The notes: generated by a model from the sequence alone, not told the origin. DNA of 64,000 nucleotides from Sphingomonas suaedae (GCF_007833215.1 NZ_CP042239.1:3346001-3410000), one strand, 5' to 3'. Shown: positions 1-9,556, numbered from the stretch's first letter. Program-made: numbers and translations.

Positions 1-66
1 ATCGACGCGGACCTTCCATTCGGCTTCGGACATCCCCTCGACCGGGGGCTTGAGTTGCGTCGCCAT
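1..66 (-). CDS. Start of a class II aldolase/adducin-like protein (partial)
   Basis: Only the first 22 codons are inside the window; the protein begins MATQLKPPVEGMSEAEWKVR. A good ribosome-binding site (GAGGAGAGG) lies just before the ATG. The gene begins 24 bases after the acyl-CoA ligase stop on the same strand, so it is probably the next gene of that operon. The opening residues resemble the N-termini of class II aldolase/adducin family proteins, which are metal-dependent aldolases and epimerases. That assignment rests on very few residues and is tentative. Confidence 0.4.
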   Translation of the reverse strand, partial: MATQLKPPVEGMSEAEWKVRVD

Positions 67-90
67 GCGGCCTCTCCTCGATTATGAACG

Positions 91-1686
91 CTACGCCTCG
101 CGCAGCTCCTTCTTCGACAATTTTCCGATGAGCGTCTTGGGCAGCTCATCGCGCAGTTCGATCTCACGCGGCATCTCGATCTTGCTGATCTTGTCCGCCA
201 GAAACGCGCGCAGATCGGCTGGGGTCGCATGTGCGCCCTCGCGCAGTTTCACGAACGCCTTGGGCGCCTCGCCGCGATATTCGTCTGGCACGCCGATCAC
301 CGTTGCCTCTGCCACATCGGGATGCTCGTATAGCGCATCCTCGATCACGCGTGGATAGACATTGTAGCCGCCGCACAGGATCAGGTCCTTGATCCGGTCG
401 ACCAGGAACAGATAGCCGTCCGCATCGAGATAGCCGACATCGCCGGTACGAAGGGCTCCGTCCTGCAGCACGTCCAGCGTTTCGGCGAGGCGGCCCCAAT
501 AGCACTGCATCACCTGCGCACCGCGGACGCAGACTTCGCCGCTCTCCCCGGGGCCCAGCAACCTTCCGGTCTCCAGGCAGCGGATTTCGATGACTGTGTC
601 GGGAAAGGGTACGCCCGCGCTACCGTCGCGAATCTCGCCGGTGGTCGGGTTGCAGCTCACGATCGGCGAAGCCTCGGACAGGCCATAGCCTTCCAGCACC
701 CGCGTGCCGGTCCGTGCTTCGTACCGCACGCGTACTTCGGGCGGCAGCGGCGCTCCGCCTGAAACGCACAGGCGCAACTGCCCGGTCGGCGGAAGATCCG
801 CGTCCGGCAAAGCGTTGAGCGCGGTCAGAATCGTCGGCACCACGAACAGCCGCTCGGGCCGTGTCCGCTTCATCGCCGCGAGAAATGCCTTCATCTCGAA
901 CCGCGGCAACAGCACGATGCACGCAGCGGTGTGCACCGAATAGTTCAACACCGTCGTCAGCGCGAAGACGTGGAACATGGGGAGACACCCCATCACGGTC
1001 TCCGCCCGGTCGGGCCGGGCATGGTCGTGCCCCGCCATCTGCAGGCAATTGGCGACCAGGCTGCCATGGGTCAGCGCCGCCCCCTTCGGCTGGCCGGTCG
1101 TGCCGCCGGTATATTGCAGCACGGCCACGGCGCCCGGCTCCTGCGCAACTGCCGCGACAGCGGCGCCGGCCAGATCGCGGAACCGGGTTAAACGTGTGTC
1201 GCCTGGATCCGGCCGGGCGATCGATGCCCGCTTGAGCAGGCGATAGGCAAGCCCCTTGGCCGCGGGCAGCGCGTCCGCGATCGGACAGAGAACGATATGC
1301 TCGATCCCCGGCAGCGCTGCGACCCGGGCATGGACATCCGGCACGTCGATCACGAACACATGGCGCGCACCCGAATCAGCGACGATGTGGGCCATCTCGC
1401 GCTCGGTGTAGAGCGGGTTCATGCTTACCACGATGCCGCCGATCCGCAGCACCGCGAAATAGGCGATCACGAAATAGGGCGTGTTGGGCAGGCACAGACC
1501 CACGCGGTCGCCCGGCGCGACGCCCATCGCCTGAAGCGCGGCGGCGGCGCGCGCTACCCGCGCATCGACCTGTGCCCAGGTCCAGCGCCGTCCCATGAAG
1601 TCCAGCGCCGGCCACTCGGGATGCTCTTGCGCCGCCCGGTCAAGGAGGTCGGTGAGCAGTTGCGGCCGAACCGACGCCGTCGCCAT
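91..1686 (-). CDS. AMP-dependent acyl-CoA ligase (FadD-like)
   Basis: A 531-residue ANL-superfamily enzyme that should activate a carboxylic acid to its acyl-CoA with ATP in the cytoplasm. The AMP-binding P-loop YTGGTTGQPKGA is near residue 190, GYGLSEASP near 330, the hinge with KDLILCGGYNVYPR near 430, and the C-terminal catalytic lysine motif PKTLIGKLSKKE is present. An open frame continues upstream, but it runs through the DUF4387 gene. The ATG at 1686 overlaps that gene's stop (TGATG), which supports this start by translational coupling. The substrate is unknown. The neighbouring AtuA-type gene and CitMHS transporter suggest a branched or polycarboxylic acid. Confidence 0.9.
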   Translation of the reverse strand: MATASVRPQLLTDLLDRAAQEHPEWPALDFMGRRWTWAQVDARVARAAAALQAMGVAPGDRVGLCLPNTPYFVIAYFAVLRIGGIVVSMNPLYTEREMAHIVADSGARHVFVIDVPDVHARVAALPGIEHIVLCPIADALPAAKGLAYRLLKRASIARPDPGDTRLTRFRDLAGAAVAAVAQEPGAVAVLQYTGGTTGQPKGAALTHGSLVANCLQMAGHDHARPDRAETVMGCLPMFHVFALTTVLNYSVHTAACIVLLPRFEMKAFLAAMKRTRPERLFVVPTILTALNALPDADLPPTGQLRLCVSGGAPLPPEVRVRYEARTGTRVLEGYGLSEASPIVSCNPTTGEIRDGSAGVPFPDTVIEIRCLETGRLLGPGESGEVCVRGAQVMQCYWGRLAETLDVLQDGALRTGDVGYLDADGYLFLVDRIKDLILCGGYNVYPRVIEDALYEHPDVAEATVIGVPDEYRGEAPKAFVKLREGAHATPADLRAFLADKISKIEMPREIELRDELPKTLIGKLSKKELREA

Positions 1687-1994
1687 CAATCCAGCTCCAC
1701 CTCGAGCAGGCGGACATACTGCTGGCCCGAATGCATGTCGCGCTCCTCCATCCCACCCTGAGGCGTGGCGCGGGGGTATGAGATCTTGACCATCGCCAGA
1801 TCTTCGACCGGGATCGTCTTCACCAATGCGGGATCGGTGCCATAGAGCCGTTCGAACAGCGCGGGCGAGAGCGCCGGGCTGTTGTGATACTTCCGGTAAT
1901 TCTCCGCCCCGTCGAAGAACAGGTCGAAGGTCACCCAGAACGGCCCGGCATTCTTCGACCGGACATGGTGGCAAACGTCGCGAACCTTAGCCAT
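1686..1994 (-). CDS. DUF4387 family protein
   Basis: A 102-residue protein beginning MAKVRDVCHHVRSKNAGPFW, the usual length and opening of the DUF4387 family. In many bacteria this small domain follows, or is fused to, the AtuA/DUF1446 protein, and the same order is seen here with an 8-base overlap. The two proteins probably work as one enzyme or complex on an acyl-CoA or hydroxy-acid intermediate. The biochemical role is not established. Confidence 0.85.
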   Translation of the reverse strand: MAKVRDVCHHVRSKNAGPFWVTFDLFFDGAENYRKYHNSPALSPALFERLYGTDPALVKTIPVEDLAMVKISYPRATPQGGMEERDMHSGQQYVRLLEVELD

Positions 1995-3402
1995 TGGCCG
2001 CCTCCAGTGTCTGCGCCTGTGGGACGGACAGGTCGATCCATTCGGTGCGGATCAACTCCATCGGATCATCGACCGCGACGACATGGTTGAGCTTGAACTC
2101 ATAGACCTGACCGCGCGGCACGTCGGCAGGCGTAAACGCGAAGCCATAGCTGGGCAGTTCCTTGTCCATCACCGCGGGATAGTGGAAGAAATATGGATTG
2201 CAGGCGTGCGCGATCGCGTTGGCGATCTCCTGCGTCGCGGCGGTCGCCACGAACAGCATACCGATCTCCGGCGGCGTGGGCGTGCCCTTCGGCACCGGGG
2301 CGCCGGTCATCGCGTTCCAGCCATACATGCGCAGCGAGATGTGGAACTCGCCCAACTCGTCGGCAGGGATCGACTTGCGCGTACGGTCGTACAGCGCGGC
2401 GAGGATGCGGTCGTGAAATCCCTCGATATCGCACAGCACATCGGGGTCCTGGATGCCAACGAGCATGATCGTCTGGTACCGCCCGCCGCCCGCACCTTCG
2501 AGCTTCATCGTATAGGATTGCGGCTCCCACGCCGACCCGGTCACCCGTACGGTACGTGCGTCGAGCGGCGCATAGCGCGCTGCGGTCACGTCGAGCGTCC
2601 CGCCCGGCTCGGTCAGGCGGAACGGGTCGGTATTTTCGTAGAGCATGTGCGCGGAAACGCTGTGGGGCGTGCAGCGCGCGGCAAGGCTCAGCGGCTCGAC
2701 ATCGAACCCGTCGTCGCGCACAGTCAGCAGCGCCCCGGAAACATCGCGTTCCTCGGCGCATTGCCCGCCGCATTCGCCGGTCTTGCCCGCGTGCCATGCC
2801 TGTCCCCAAGGTGCGCCCTTCCAGATTGGAAAGCAGGCGAGCACTGCGGTATCGGTCGACCGACCGCCCAGGATGATGTCTGCGCCGCTCTCGAGCGCGG
2901 CGAGATAGGGCTCCACCCCCATCACCGCGACGATATGGTCGCAGGCATCGACCGTGGCATCGTCGAGCGGCCCCAGCGGCGGCAGCGGACGGACGCGTCC
3001 GGCGGCGTTGAGCCGTTTGACCGTCGCCTTGTCCTGTTCACAGCGGAGCAGTGCAATCCGCGGCGTCATGTCCAGTTCGCCCGCCACTTCCAGTACGATG
3101 TCGCGGGTCCAGTCGAGATTGATGTCCCCGCCTGCCTGACCCGACGTCCCGATGATGATCGGGATACCTGCCTGCTTCTGCGCCCTCATCAGAATCGTCA
3201 GGTCGCGCTTGACCGCGCCGCGATTATTCTTGGACTTGCCGGTCGCAAGATAGGCAGCTCCGCTGTCGGTCGAGCCGGCATCGGAAGCGATGGCATGTGC
3301 GCCACGAGACACGCCATAGGCCACCTCGTCCTCGCGTACGCCGGCGCCCAGTGATCCAGTAGGGACCAGGATTTTCACGCCGTCAGAGAATTGCTCGTTC
3401 AT
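1987..3402 (-). CDS. AtuA-like DUF1446 protein
   Basis: A 471-residue protein of the DUF1446 family. The family name comes from AtuA of acyclic terpene (citronellol/geraniol) utilisation in Pseudomonas. Recognisable family segments are PTGSLGAGVREDE and ASDAGSTDSGAAYLATGKSK at the N-terminus and a glycine-rich GGRSTDTAV in the middle. The ATG at 3402 is chosen because GGAGG lies six bases before it; an upstream in-frame codon lacks this. It is the first gene of the operon with DUF4387, acyl-CoA ligase and an aldolase-like gene. The exact reaction is unknown. Terpene catabolism is one possibility, but the other atu genes are not seen here. Confidence 0.85.
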   Translation of the reverse strand: MNEQFSDGVKILVPTGSLGAGVREDEVAYGVSRGAHAIASDAGSTDSGAAYLATGKSKNNRGAVKRDLTILMRAQKQAGIPIIIGTSGQAGGDINLDWTRDIVLEVAGELDMTPRIALLRCEQDKATVKRLNAAGRVRPLPPLGPLDDATVDACDHIVAVMGVEPYLAALESGADIILGGRSTDTAVLACFPIWKGAPWGQAWHAGKTGECGGQCAEERDVSGALLTVRDDGFDVEPLSLAARCTPHSVSAHMLYENTDPFRLTEPGGTLDVTAARYAPLDARTVRVTGSAWEPQSYTMKLEGAGGGRYQTIMLVGIQDPDVLCDIEGFHDRILAALYDRTRKSIPADELGEFHISLRMYGWNAMTGAPVPKGTPTPPEIGMLFVATAATQEIANAIAHACNPYFFHYPAVMDKELPSYGFAFTPADVPRGQVYEFKLNHVVAVDDPMELIRTEWIDLSVPQAQTLEAANG

Positions 3403-3439
3403 ACTGCCTCCATCCCCACAACCATACACGCGGGAGAAA

Positions 3440-3470
3440 GTGGATGCAATTTGTGATAGAGTGCATCCAC
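3440..3470. promoter_or_regulatory. Inverted repeat, candidate operator upstream of the AtuA operon
   Basis: GTGGATGCA (3440-3448) and TGCATCCAC (3462-3470) form a perfect 9-base inverted repeat with a 13-base spacer. It lies 38 bases upstream of the AtuA ATG in a 138-base gene-free gap. The position and symmetry suit a dimeric repressor such as the GntR protein encoded at 7410-8168. No matching repeat was found near the other promoters of the locus, so the regulator is not identified. Confidence 0.4.
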
Positions 3471-3540
3471 TGTATGTATTGATGCGTCGTCGCGATCGTC
3501 TCGGCGCCGCACCATGTCCATCGCTTTACCGACCGGGGGC

Positions 3541-4815
3541 TCAGTCATCGTTGAACGGCGCAGTGGGATCTAGCGCGTCGGGCTCGCCCGGATCGGACAG
3601 CGCTGTGCAGCTCGGTGCCGGCGTGGTGCCAGCAAGCAACGCCTTGGCAAAGCGATGGGCGTCGTCGAACGATCCATGCAACGCGCCGTCATGGCCAAGA
3701 CCCGCATAGACCCGCCAGATCACGCGATTGCCGCCGCGACACAGCGCGACCGCACCGGCATATTGGCGATGCGCGGTCGTCGTTCGGTCGGCCTTGCCGC
3801 TGGCCAGAAACACCGGGATGCCGATATTTGCGCTTGGCATGTCCTTGAGCCGCAGCCGGTACCCCTTCAGCGTGTCCATCGGGACGCTGAATGCATCGGC
3901 CAGGTCGCTGACCCCCGCCTTGCGCGCGCGCGCAGCAATGTCGCGCGTGCATCCTGTTCGGGCGGCATCGAGCAGCTGCGCGCCTACGGGGGTGACGAGC
4001 GCATCAATCGACGGCGCGCCGGGGCGCAATCCGCCGGCTGCAACCTCAAGGAACAGGGTGTTGCTCTGCCGGTCGGGAAGTGCGATCGGGCCGTCGGGAA
4101 AGTCGCTGGTCAGCGCGCTTGCGACCACGCCGCGCACATCGAGATCGGGGGCATAGGCGCGCGCCTGGATTGCGGCGCCCATAACGGCACCCGACCCCTG
4201 CGACTGGCCGACGAGGAACACGCGGTTGGAGATAGCATCTCTGCGATGCGCCAGCGCGGCGCGGGCCGCATCCAGCACGGAAGCACCCGATGACTGCCAG
4301 TGGTGATAGGGATGCGGACCCGGGCCGCCGAGCCCCTGATAGTCGCTCGCCGCGACCGCAAACCCCTGCTCGAGCCATTTGTCGAGATAGACCGCGTCGC
4401 GCGCGCGGTAGCCAGTCCAGGATGGCGCGCAAGCGTCCGAGATGCCGAGCGTGCCGTGACCCCAGGAAACGAGCGGCCAGCCCCCTGCGGGCGGGGTCCC
4501 CTTGGGCAGGAACAGCACGCCGCTGACAGGCAGTTCGCCCGACTTCCAGCGCAAGTCGCGCGATGTGTAGAGCAGACGGATCGCCTCCCCCGCATGTGGC
4601 ATATCGGCCTGCACGGGGATCGGTTCACTGCGAAGTACGGTGCCCGGAGCGCCCAGGGACGCCCCGTCAAAGCGGTAGAAGGGCGAAGGCGGCGCATCGC
4701 CGGCTGTCGCACCGGTGGGCAGCGCGTCCCGTCGCGACGCGCCACCGGCTGTCGCGCATGCCGCCAATGGGAGCGAGAGGATCAGGGTGATGAGTGCGGC
4801 ACGGAGTTCGGTCAT
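3541..4815 (-). CDS. Lipoprotein alpha/beta hydrolase, secretory-lipase family
   Basis: A 424-residue esterase/lipase. The N-terminus is a lipoprotein signal peptide ending in lipobox LAAC, so the enzyme should be anchored in the envelope. The nucleophile elbow is LVGQSQGSGAV (GxSxG); a likely acid is in ASGKADRTTT and the histidine in YAGLGHDGALHG. The arrangement matches the secretory lipase (LIP) family of fungal and bacterial triacylglycerol lipases and cephalosporin esterases. It lies between the AtuA operon and a TonB receptor on the same strand, so it may hydrolyse an ester brought in by that receptor. The true substrate cannot be read from the sequence. Confidence 0.8.
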   Translation of the reverse strand: MTELRAALITLILSLPLAACATAGGASRRDALPTGATAGDAPPSPFYRFDGASLGAPGTVLRSEPIPVQADMPHAGEAIRLLYTSRDLRWKSGELPVSGVLFLPKGTPPAGGWPLVSWGHGTLGISDACAPSWTGYRARDAVYLDKWLEQGFAVAASDYQGLGGPGPHPYHHWQSSGASVLDAARAALAHRRDAISNRVFLVGQSQGSGAVMGAAIQARAYAPDLDVRGVVASALTSDFPDGPIALPDRQSNTLFLEVAAGGLRPGAPSIDALVTPVGAQLLDAARTGCTRDIAARARKAGVSDLADAFSVPMDTLKGYRLRLKDMPSANIGIPVFLASGKADRTTTAHRQYAGAVALCRGGNRVIWRVYAGLGHDGALHGSFDDAHRFAKALLAGTTPAPSCTALSDPGEPDALDPTAPFNDD

Positions 4816-4899
4816 GGATTACGGTCCCGGGATCAGTCGGACGGCAATGACAGCGGCGCGCGGGCAAGGCCTTCGCGCCGCTGTCGGCCCCCCTTTGAG

Positions 4900-7125
4900 T
4901 CAATATTGCCAGCGCAGCGTCGCGCCGTAGGTGCGCGGCGGGCTGAACGCGCCGAAGTTCGCGCCCAGGTTCGTCCCCTGCCATGTTCGTGCGCGCTCGT
5001 CGGTCAGGTTCTTCGCCCAGATCGACAATGACCAATGATCGGCGATCCCGTCGATGATCAGCCGCGCATCGACATATTCGGACGGGCCGCGCAGCTCGGG
5101 CGGCTGATTGCTGTTATCGTCGAAGATCTTGCTGGTGTAGAGATAGTCGGCGGCCGCCGTAATCTCGACGCCCGATGCCATCCGATAGGTATAGGAGGGT
5201 GAGAGGGTCAGCTTGTGCTCGGGCGCGCGCGACAGCCGGTTGCCGGAATAATCGGTGCCGCCCTCGACGAAATCGACGAACTTCGCATCGGTATAGGCAT
5301 AGGAGGCGGAGAGGCTCAGGCCATCGACCGGACGCGCGACGAGTTGGGTTTCATAGCCTTGGACGCGTGCCTGTCCGGCGTTCGACACCACGAATTGACC
5401 GCCAACCAGCTGGCTGGTCTGAAGATCCGTATAGTCGACGTAGAACAGGGTGTTGTTCCAGACGATCCGCCGGTCCCAGAAGCTGCTCTTCTGACCGATT
5501 TCATACTGGGTTGCGGTTTCGGGCAGGAAGGGCCGGGCCGCCTCGTCGGCATTGGCGGGGGTGTCCTGGAACCCGCCGCTCTTGAACCCGCGCGAGACCG
5601 ACGCGTAGAGCATATGGTCGGGGGCCGGGCTGAATTCGACGCCGGCGCGCCAGGTGACGGCGTCGAAAGAACCCTCCGCAGTCACGTCGAAGAATTCCTC
5701 TGCCCGCACCGGGATCAGGCTGCGCGTGTTCCAGACGTGGGAGCGCTTGTCGTCACGGGTCCAGCGCACGCCGCCGAACACCGAAAGCTTGTCAGTGATC
5801 GGGATCGACGCGTCCCCGAAGAAAGCGATGCTGTCGAGCGTCGCGACATTGTCGAAAATCTCGGTGATCGTGAACGGCGCGATGACGGGCGCGTCCAGCG
5901 TCATCTCGTTCGTGCGTTCGACCGTCTGGCTATAGTGATAGAAGCCGACAACCCAGTTGAGCTTCGATCCCGGCAACGACGACAGCCGCAGCTCCTGGCT
6001 TGACAGCTCTGCGGTCTCGTCATCCCCGCCCGCGATGTTGATGTCGTTATAGCCCGGGGACGTCGGATCGGGATTGCCGCCGTCGAGATCGTATCGGGAA
6101 CTGTAATCGACTTCGCGATAGGAGCCGAGGAAGGTCAGCGTGCCGAACCCCAGGTCCTTCTGGATTTCCGCGCGCACGCCAAACGTATCGCGGTCCTGAT
6201 ATCCGACGGTAGATCCGTAGGTGACGTCGGGATCGAAGTTGGACGTATAGAAATTCGACAGCGGATCGCTGCCGTCGAGTTCCAGAGTGTGATTCGCCGG
6301 ACCGGTCATCCGGTCACGGGTGCCATCGACCGTCAGATGAAATCGAAAGCTGTCCGAAGGCTCGCCGGAAATCTGGAGCCTTCCGCTCAGCGTGTCCTGA
6401 TCGTCGATGCTCCGGCCGAGATACGGATTGAAGGTGTAGCCGTCATGGCTGCGATAGGCGCCGCTGAGGCGCACCGCGCCCGTGTTATTGGCGAACGGCA
6501 CATTAAGATAGCCAGCGCCTTCGATCCGGTCGAAATTGCCGTAGGTGAATTCGGCACCGGCGTCGAAGCCGGCCAGTTCGGGCCGGCGCGTAATGACATT
6601 GATCGCGCCGCCGACGACGTTGCGGCCGAACAGCGTTCCCTGCGGCCCCTTCAGCACCTCGATCCGCTCGACATCGAATGCGTCGAACGCGATCGCCGCT
6701 GGCCGCCCGAGATAGATTTCGTCGAGGAATACCGCGGTACTCGGATCGCCCGCAGCGCCACGGTCGCTCGATCCGATCCCGCGGATGAACAGGCGGGGCT
6801 GGGTCGCCGGATAGGCGTCGAAGGCAAGCCCCGGGGTACGCGTCACCACGTCGCCGATCTGCTGAATGCGCGCGTCCTGGATTTCTTCGGCACCAAAAAC
6901 GGTCACGGTCACCGGCACGTCCTGCAGGCTCTGGCTGCGGCGCTGCGCCGTGACAATGATTTCCTGCGCGCGGGACGGATCCGTATCCTGCGTCCCGTCC
7001 TGACCTTCAGCCTCGGTCGCTTCTGCGGCAAGCTCGGACTTCGCGGCGCTGGCATGCGCCGAAAATGGGCCGCAAAGCGCAGCGAGTGCGACGCCAGGCA
7101 GCAACCGATATGTGAGTGCTTTCAT
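4900..7125 (-). CDS. TonB-dependent outer-membrane receptor
   Basis: A 741-residue receptor with a signal peptide (MKALTYRLLPGVALAALC onward, likely cut after SAHA). It has a TonB-box-like EIIVTAQRR, a plug domain (residues about 60-170, with LKGPQGTLFGRNVVGGAINV) and a 22-strand-type barrel ending in the aromatic LRWQY. The start at 7125 has GGGAGGAAG ahead of it; the longer upstream frame has no such site. It should import a scarce or large substrate across the outer membrane using TonB energy. The esterase and carboxylate transporter alongside suggest an ester or organic acid rather than iron. Confidence 0.92.
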   Translation of the reverse strand: MKALTYRLLPGVALAALCGPFSAHASAAKSELAAEATEAEGQDGTQDTDPSRAQEIIVTAQRRSQSLQDVPVTVTVFGAEEIQDARIQQIGDVVTRTPGLAFDAYPATQPRLFIRGIGSSDRGAAGDPSTAVFLDEIYLGRPAAIAFDAFDVERIEVLKGPQGTLFGRNVVGGAINVITRRPELAGFDAGAEFTYGNFDRIEGAGYLNVPFANNTGAVRLSGAYRSHDGYTFNPYLGRSIDDQDTLSGRLQISGEPSDSFRFHLTVDGTRDRMTGPANHTLELDGSDPLSNFYTSNFDPDVTYGSTVGYQDRDTFGVRAEIQKDLGFGTLTFLGSYREVDYSSRYDLDGGNPDPTSPGYNDINIAGGDDETAELSSQELRLSSLPGSKLNWVVGFYHYSQTVERTNEMTLDAPVIAPFTITEIFDNVATLDSIAFFGDASIPITDKLSVFGGVRWTRDDKRSHVWNTRSLIPVRAEEFFDVTAEGSFDAVTWRAGVEFSPAPDHMLYASVSRGFKSGGFQDTPANADEAARPFLPETATQYEIGQKSSFWDRRIVWNNTLFYVDYTDLQTSQLVGGQFVVSNAGQARVQGYETQLVARPVDGLSLSASYAYTDAKFVDFVEGGTDYSGNRLSRAPEHKLTLSPSYTYRMASGVEITAAADYLYTSKIFDDNSNQPPELRGPSEYVDARLIIDGIADHWSLSIWAKNLTDERARTWQGTNLGANFGAFSPPRTYGATLRWQY

Positions 7126-7409
7126 CCTCTTCCTCCCGTTTAGGGCCGGTGCCGTGTTCGGCATCCTCGTGAGCAAAGAGACGTAGAAACATCCGATTTG
7201 TCAAATTTTGGATTCAATCTTGGAAGTCGCAGAAACCCGCCGAAAACAACGATTTTCTGCCGTTCATTGAACCCCGATCATATTCCTGCATGAATTCATC
7301 ACAAATCCGCCATTTCGTGGAAGCGGCTTCATCGGCATGATCGGGGCGGGAGCGGATCACGAATGAATGTAATGTCGATCGATGCCGACCAATGAAGATT
7401 GTCAGGACC
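7126..7409. promoter_or_regulatory. AT-rich promoter region of the TonB receptor
   Basis: A 284-base gap markedly richer in A and T than its surroundings. It contains the 10-base palindrome ATGAATTCAT (7291-7300) and a TTTGTCAAATTTTGGATTC stretch at 7196-7214. It must hold the promoter for the receptor gene and the 3' end of the GntR gene. A 70-codon open frame inside it has no recognisable product and is not called. The palindrome is a candidate GntR site. Confidence 0.4.
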
Positions 7410-8168
7410 CTATCTGCGCGTGGCAAGCGCAGCGAGCCGGTCGCGCGACCGCATCACATGCGCCAGCATTTCCTGTTCCGCGCGAGGGGCATCTTCGGCG
7501 ACAACCGCGTCCAGGATACGCTGATGATCGGCCTGGGATTCGAGAATATGGGCGGGCGGGGCCGCAGGAATGGTGCGATGGCGCATCGGCACGCAGGCGG
7601 CCACTGCCGGACACAGTCGCGCCACATCGCCGAACACCGGGTAGATCACCGTCATCCGGATCGCGCTGCGGATAGCCATGTTGCGGGACACGCGCACGAT
7701 CATCGAATGGAAATCGCGATTGAGCTTGTACCAGCGCCGCTCAATCTCCTCAGACCAGGCGCCATCCGCAATGATCGTACCTGCTTCAGCGACCGTCGCC
7801 TGAAGCTGTTCCAATTCCTCGGCCGCCCAGCCGTAGTCGACCGACAGGCCGCAGGCCCGGCTCTCCAGCACTGCACGCGCCTCGATAGCGTCGAGGATGT
7901 CGCGCAGCCGGATGTCGCGCACCATGTAGCCGCGATTGACATGGTAGGAGACGAGCCCCTCTACCGCGAGCACGGCCAGCGCGCTGCGCACGGGGGTCCG
8001 CGACACGCCGAGCTCCTGCGCGATCGATTCGGCCGCCAGCCGGGCGCCCGCCGCGATCTGACCCGTCACGATCAGCTCGCGCACCCGCGTCAGCACCGTC
8101 GTCGTCGCGGGCTCGGCGCGCTGGCCGTCGTCGCGCGCATACGGGTCGGAGGGGGTCGATCGGGCCAT
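7410..8168 (-). CDS. GntR family regulator (FadR/FCD subfamily)
   Basis: A 252-residue DNA-binding regulator. Residues about 25-90 form the winged helix-turn-helix (AESIAQELGVSRTPVRSALA, then GLVSYHVNRGYMV). The C-terminal part is an FCD ligand-binding domain with conserved RDFHSMIVR and ADHQRILDAV carrying likely metal-binding histidines. FCD regulators usually sense organic acids and repress uptake and catabolic genes. This one lies between the TonB receptor and the divergent CitMHS transporter, so it probably controls this locus in response to the imported acid or a derivative. Confidence 0.9.
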   Translation of the reverse strand: MARSTPSDPYARDDGQRAEPATTTVLTRVRELIVTGQIAAGARLAAESIAQELGVSRTPVRSALAVLAVEGLVSYHVNRGYMVRDIRLRDILDAIEARAVLESRACGLSVDYGWAAEELEQLQATVAEAGTIIADGAWSEEIERRWYKLNRDFHSMIVRVSRNMAIRSAIRMTVIYPVFGDVARLCPAVAACVPMRHRTIPAAPPAHILESQADHQRILDAVVAEDAPRAEQEMLAHVMRSRDRLAALATRR

Positions 8169-8248
8169 TCTCGGCCAGACCTTAGCAGCCTCGAATGCGG
8201 CTGCAATCGCCCGTATTCCTCTTTGAACGTGTTCGGGAAATCCATCGC
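8169..8248. promoter_or_regulatory. Divergent promoter region between gntR and the transporter
   Basis: This 80-base gap separates the divergent GntR regulator and CitMHS transporter genes, so it should hold both promoters. No clear operator dyad was recognised by eye. The ribosome-binding region for the transporter is weak (GGGAAA about nine bases before ATG). Confidence 0.4.
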
Positions 8249-9547
8249 ATGACCTTGGCCCTTCTGGGTTTCGCCACCGTGGCGACCTTCATCCTGCTGA
8301 TCATGACCCGGCGGCTTTCCGCTGCCGTGGCGTTGATCGCGGTGCCGATCCTGTTCGGACTGCTCGCCGGAGCGGGCGACGAATTGGGCGCGATGGTCGT
8401 CAAGGGGATCGTTGATGTAGCCCCCATTGCCCTGCTGTTGTCCTTCGCGATCCTCTATTTCGGGATCATGATGGACGCGGGTCTGTTCGACCCTCTGGTC
8501 AGGCGAATCCTCGACTTTGTCGGCAATGATCCCATGCGGATCGCAGTCGGGACCGCCGCCCTCTCGTCGCTGGTCTCGATCGACGGAGACGGGACGACGA
8601 CCGCGTTGATCGTCATTTCCGCGCTGCTGCCGGTCTATCGCACCGTGGGGATGAACCCGCTGATCCTGGCAACGCTGCTTGGCCTGACCAATTCGGTAAT
8701 GAACTATGTCCCGTGGGGTGGGCCGAGCGCGCGCGCCGCGACGGCGCTGAAAATCGATCTGGTGCACGATCTCTTCATCCCGATGGTACCGACGATGCTC
8801 GTCGGTCTTGGCTTCGCGTTCCTGCTCGCCTGGCGGTTCGGCCGGTCCGAGCGCCAGCGCCTGGGCTGGGCGCCAGAAGCAATGCGCCTCGGCGCCGCAG
8901 TCGAAATCGCCAGCCCACCGGAACGGCGACCGCATCTGTTCTGGGTCAACCTGTTGCTCACCCTCGGCCTGATGGGCGGCATGTTCGCCGGGCTCGCGCC
9001 GCTGCCCGTGCTGATGATGGGCGCCTTCGCGCTGGCAGCGACGATCAACTATCCCCGGCTTAAGGAGCAGCGGGAACGCATCGACGCCCATGCCACCAAT
9101 GTGGTGACGCTGGTGGCGCTGATCTTCGCCGCCGGTTCATTCACCGGCATCCTGGAAGGGACCGGCATGCTCGACGCGATGGCGCGCGCGATTCTGGCCG
9201 GCGTGCCGCCTTCGATGGGTCCCTATCTCGCGCCGATCACTGCGATGCTCAGCATGCCGCTCACCTTCCTGATGTCGAACGACGCTTATTATTTCGGGAT
9301 CGTCCCGGTCGTCGCGCAGGCCGCGTCGAGCTTTGGCGTACCGGCCGAAGCGATCGCCCGCGCGTCACTGATCGGACAGCCCGTGCACTCGCTCAGCCCG
9401 CTGCTGGCGCCGATCTATCTGGCCTGCGCACTGCTCGGCGTCGAGGTAGGCGATGTACAACGTTTCGCGCTCAAATATGCGATACTGATGTCGTTGATCC
9501 TGCTCGCGGCGATGCTGCTGACCGGTATCGTGCCGCTCTCGGTCTGA
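8249..9547 (+). CDS. CitMHS-family citrate/carboxylate transporter
   Basis: A 432-residue integral membrane protein with about a dozen hydrophobic helices and the CitMHS family signatures: LSFAILYFGIMMDAGLFDPL near residue 65, SIDGDGTTTALIV near 110, LTNSVMNYVPWGGPSAR near 150, and MSNDAYYFGIVPV near 345. Known members (CitM/CitH of Bacillus) import citrate as a metal complex by proton symport. The ATG at 8249 gives the usual N-terminus; the frame is open 18 codons further upstream but without support. It is divergent from gntR and 9 bases before an MFS gene, so the two transporters are probably co-transcribed. Confidence 0.88.
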   Translation: MTLALLGFATVATFILLIMTRRLSAAVALIAVPILFGLLAGAGDELGAMVVKGIVDVAPIALLLSFAILYFGIMMDAGLFDPLVRRILDFVGNDPMRIAVGTAALSSLVSIDGDGTTTALIVISALLPVYRTVGMNPLILATLLGLTNSVMNYVPWGGPSARAATALKIDLVHDLFIPMVPTMLVGLGFAFLLAWRFGRSERQRLGWAPEAMRLGAAVEIASPPERRPHLFWVNLLLTLGLMGGMFAGLAPLPVLMMGAFALAATINYPRLKEQRERIDAHATNVVTLVALIFAAGSFTGILEGTGMLDAMARAILAGVPPSMGPYLAPITAMLSMPLTFLMSNDAYYFGIVPVVAQAASSFGVPAEAIARASLIGQPVHSLSPLLAPIYLACALLGVEVGDVQRFALKYAILMSLILLAAMLLTGIVPLSV

Positions 9548-9556
9548 GACCCGCGC

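Noticed and set aside
7214..7426. 70-codon minus-strand open frame between receptor and gntR
   Set aside because: No recognisable features and it covers the AT-rich promoter region and the end of gntR.
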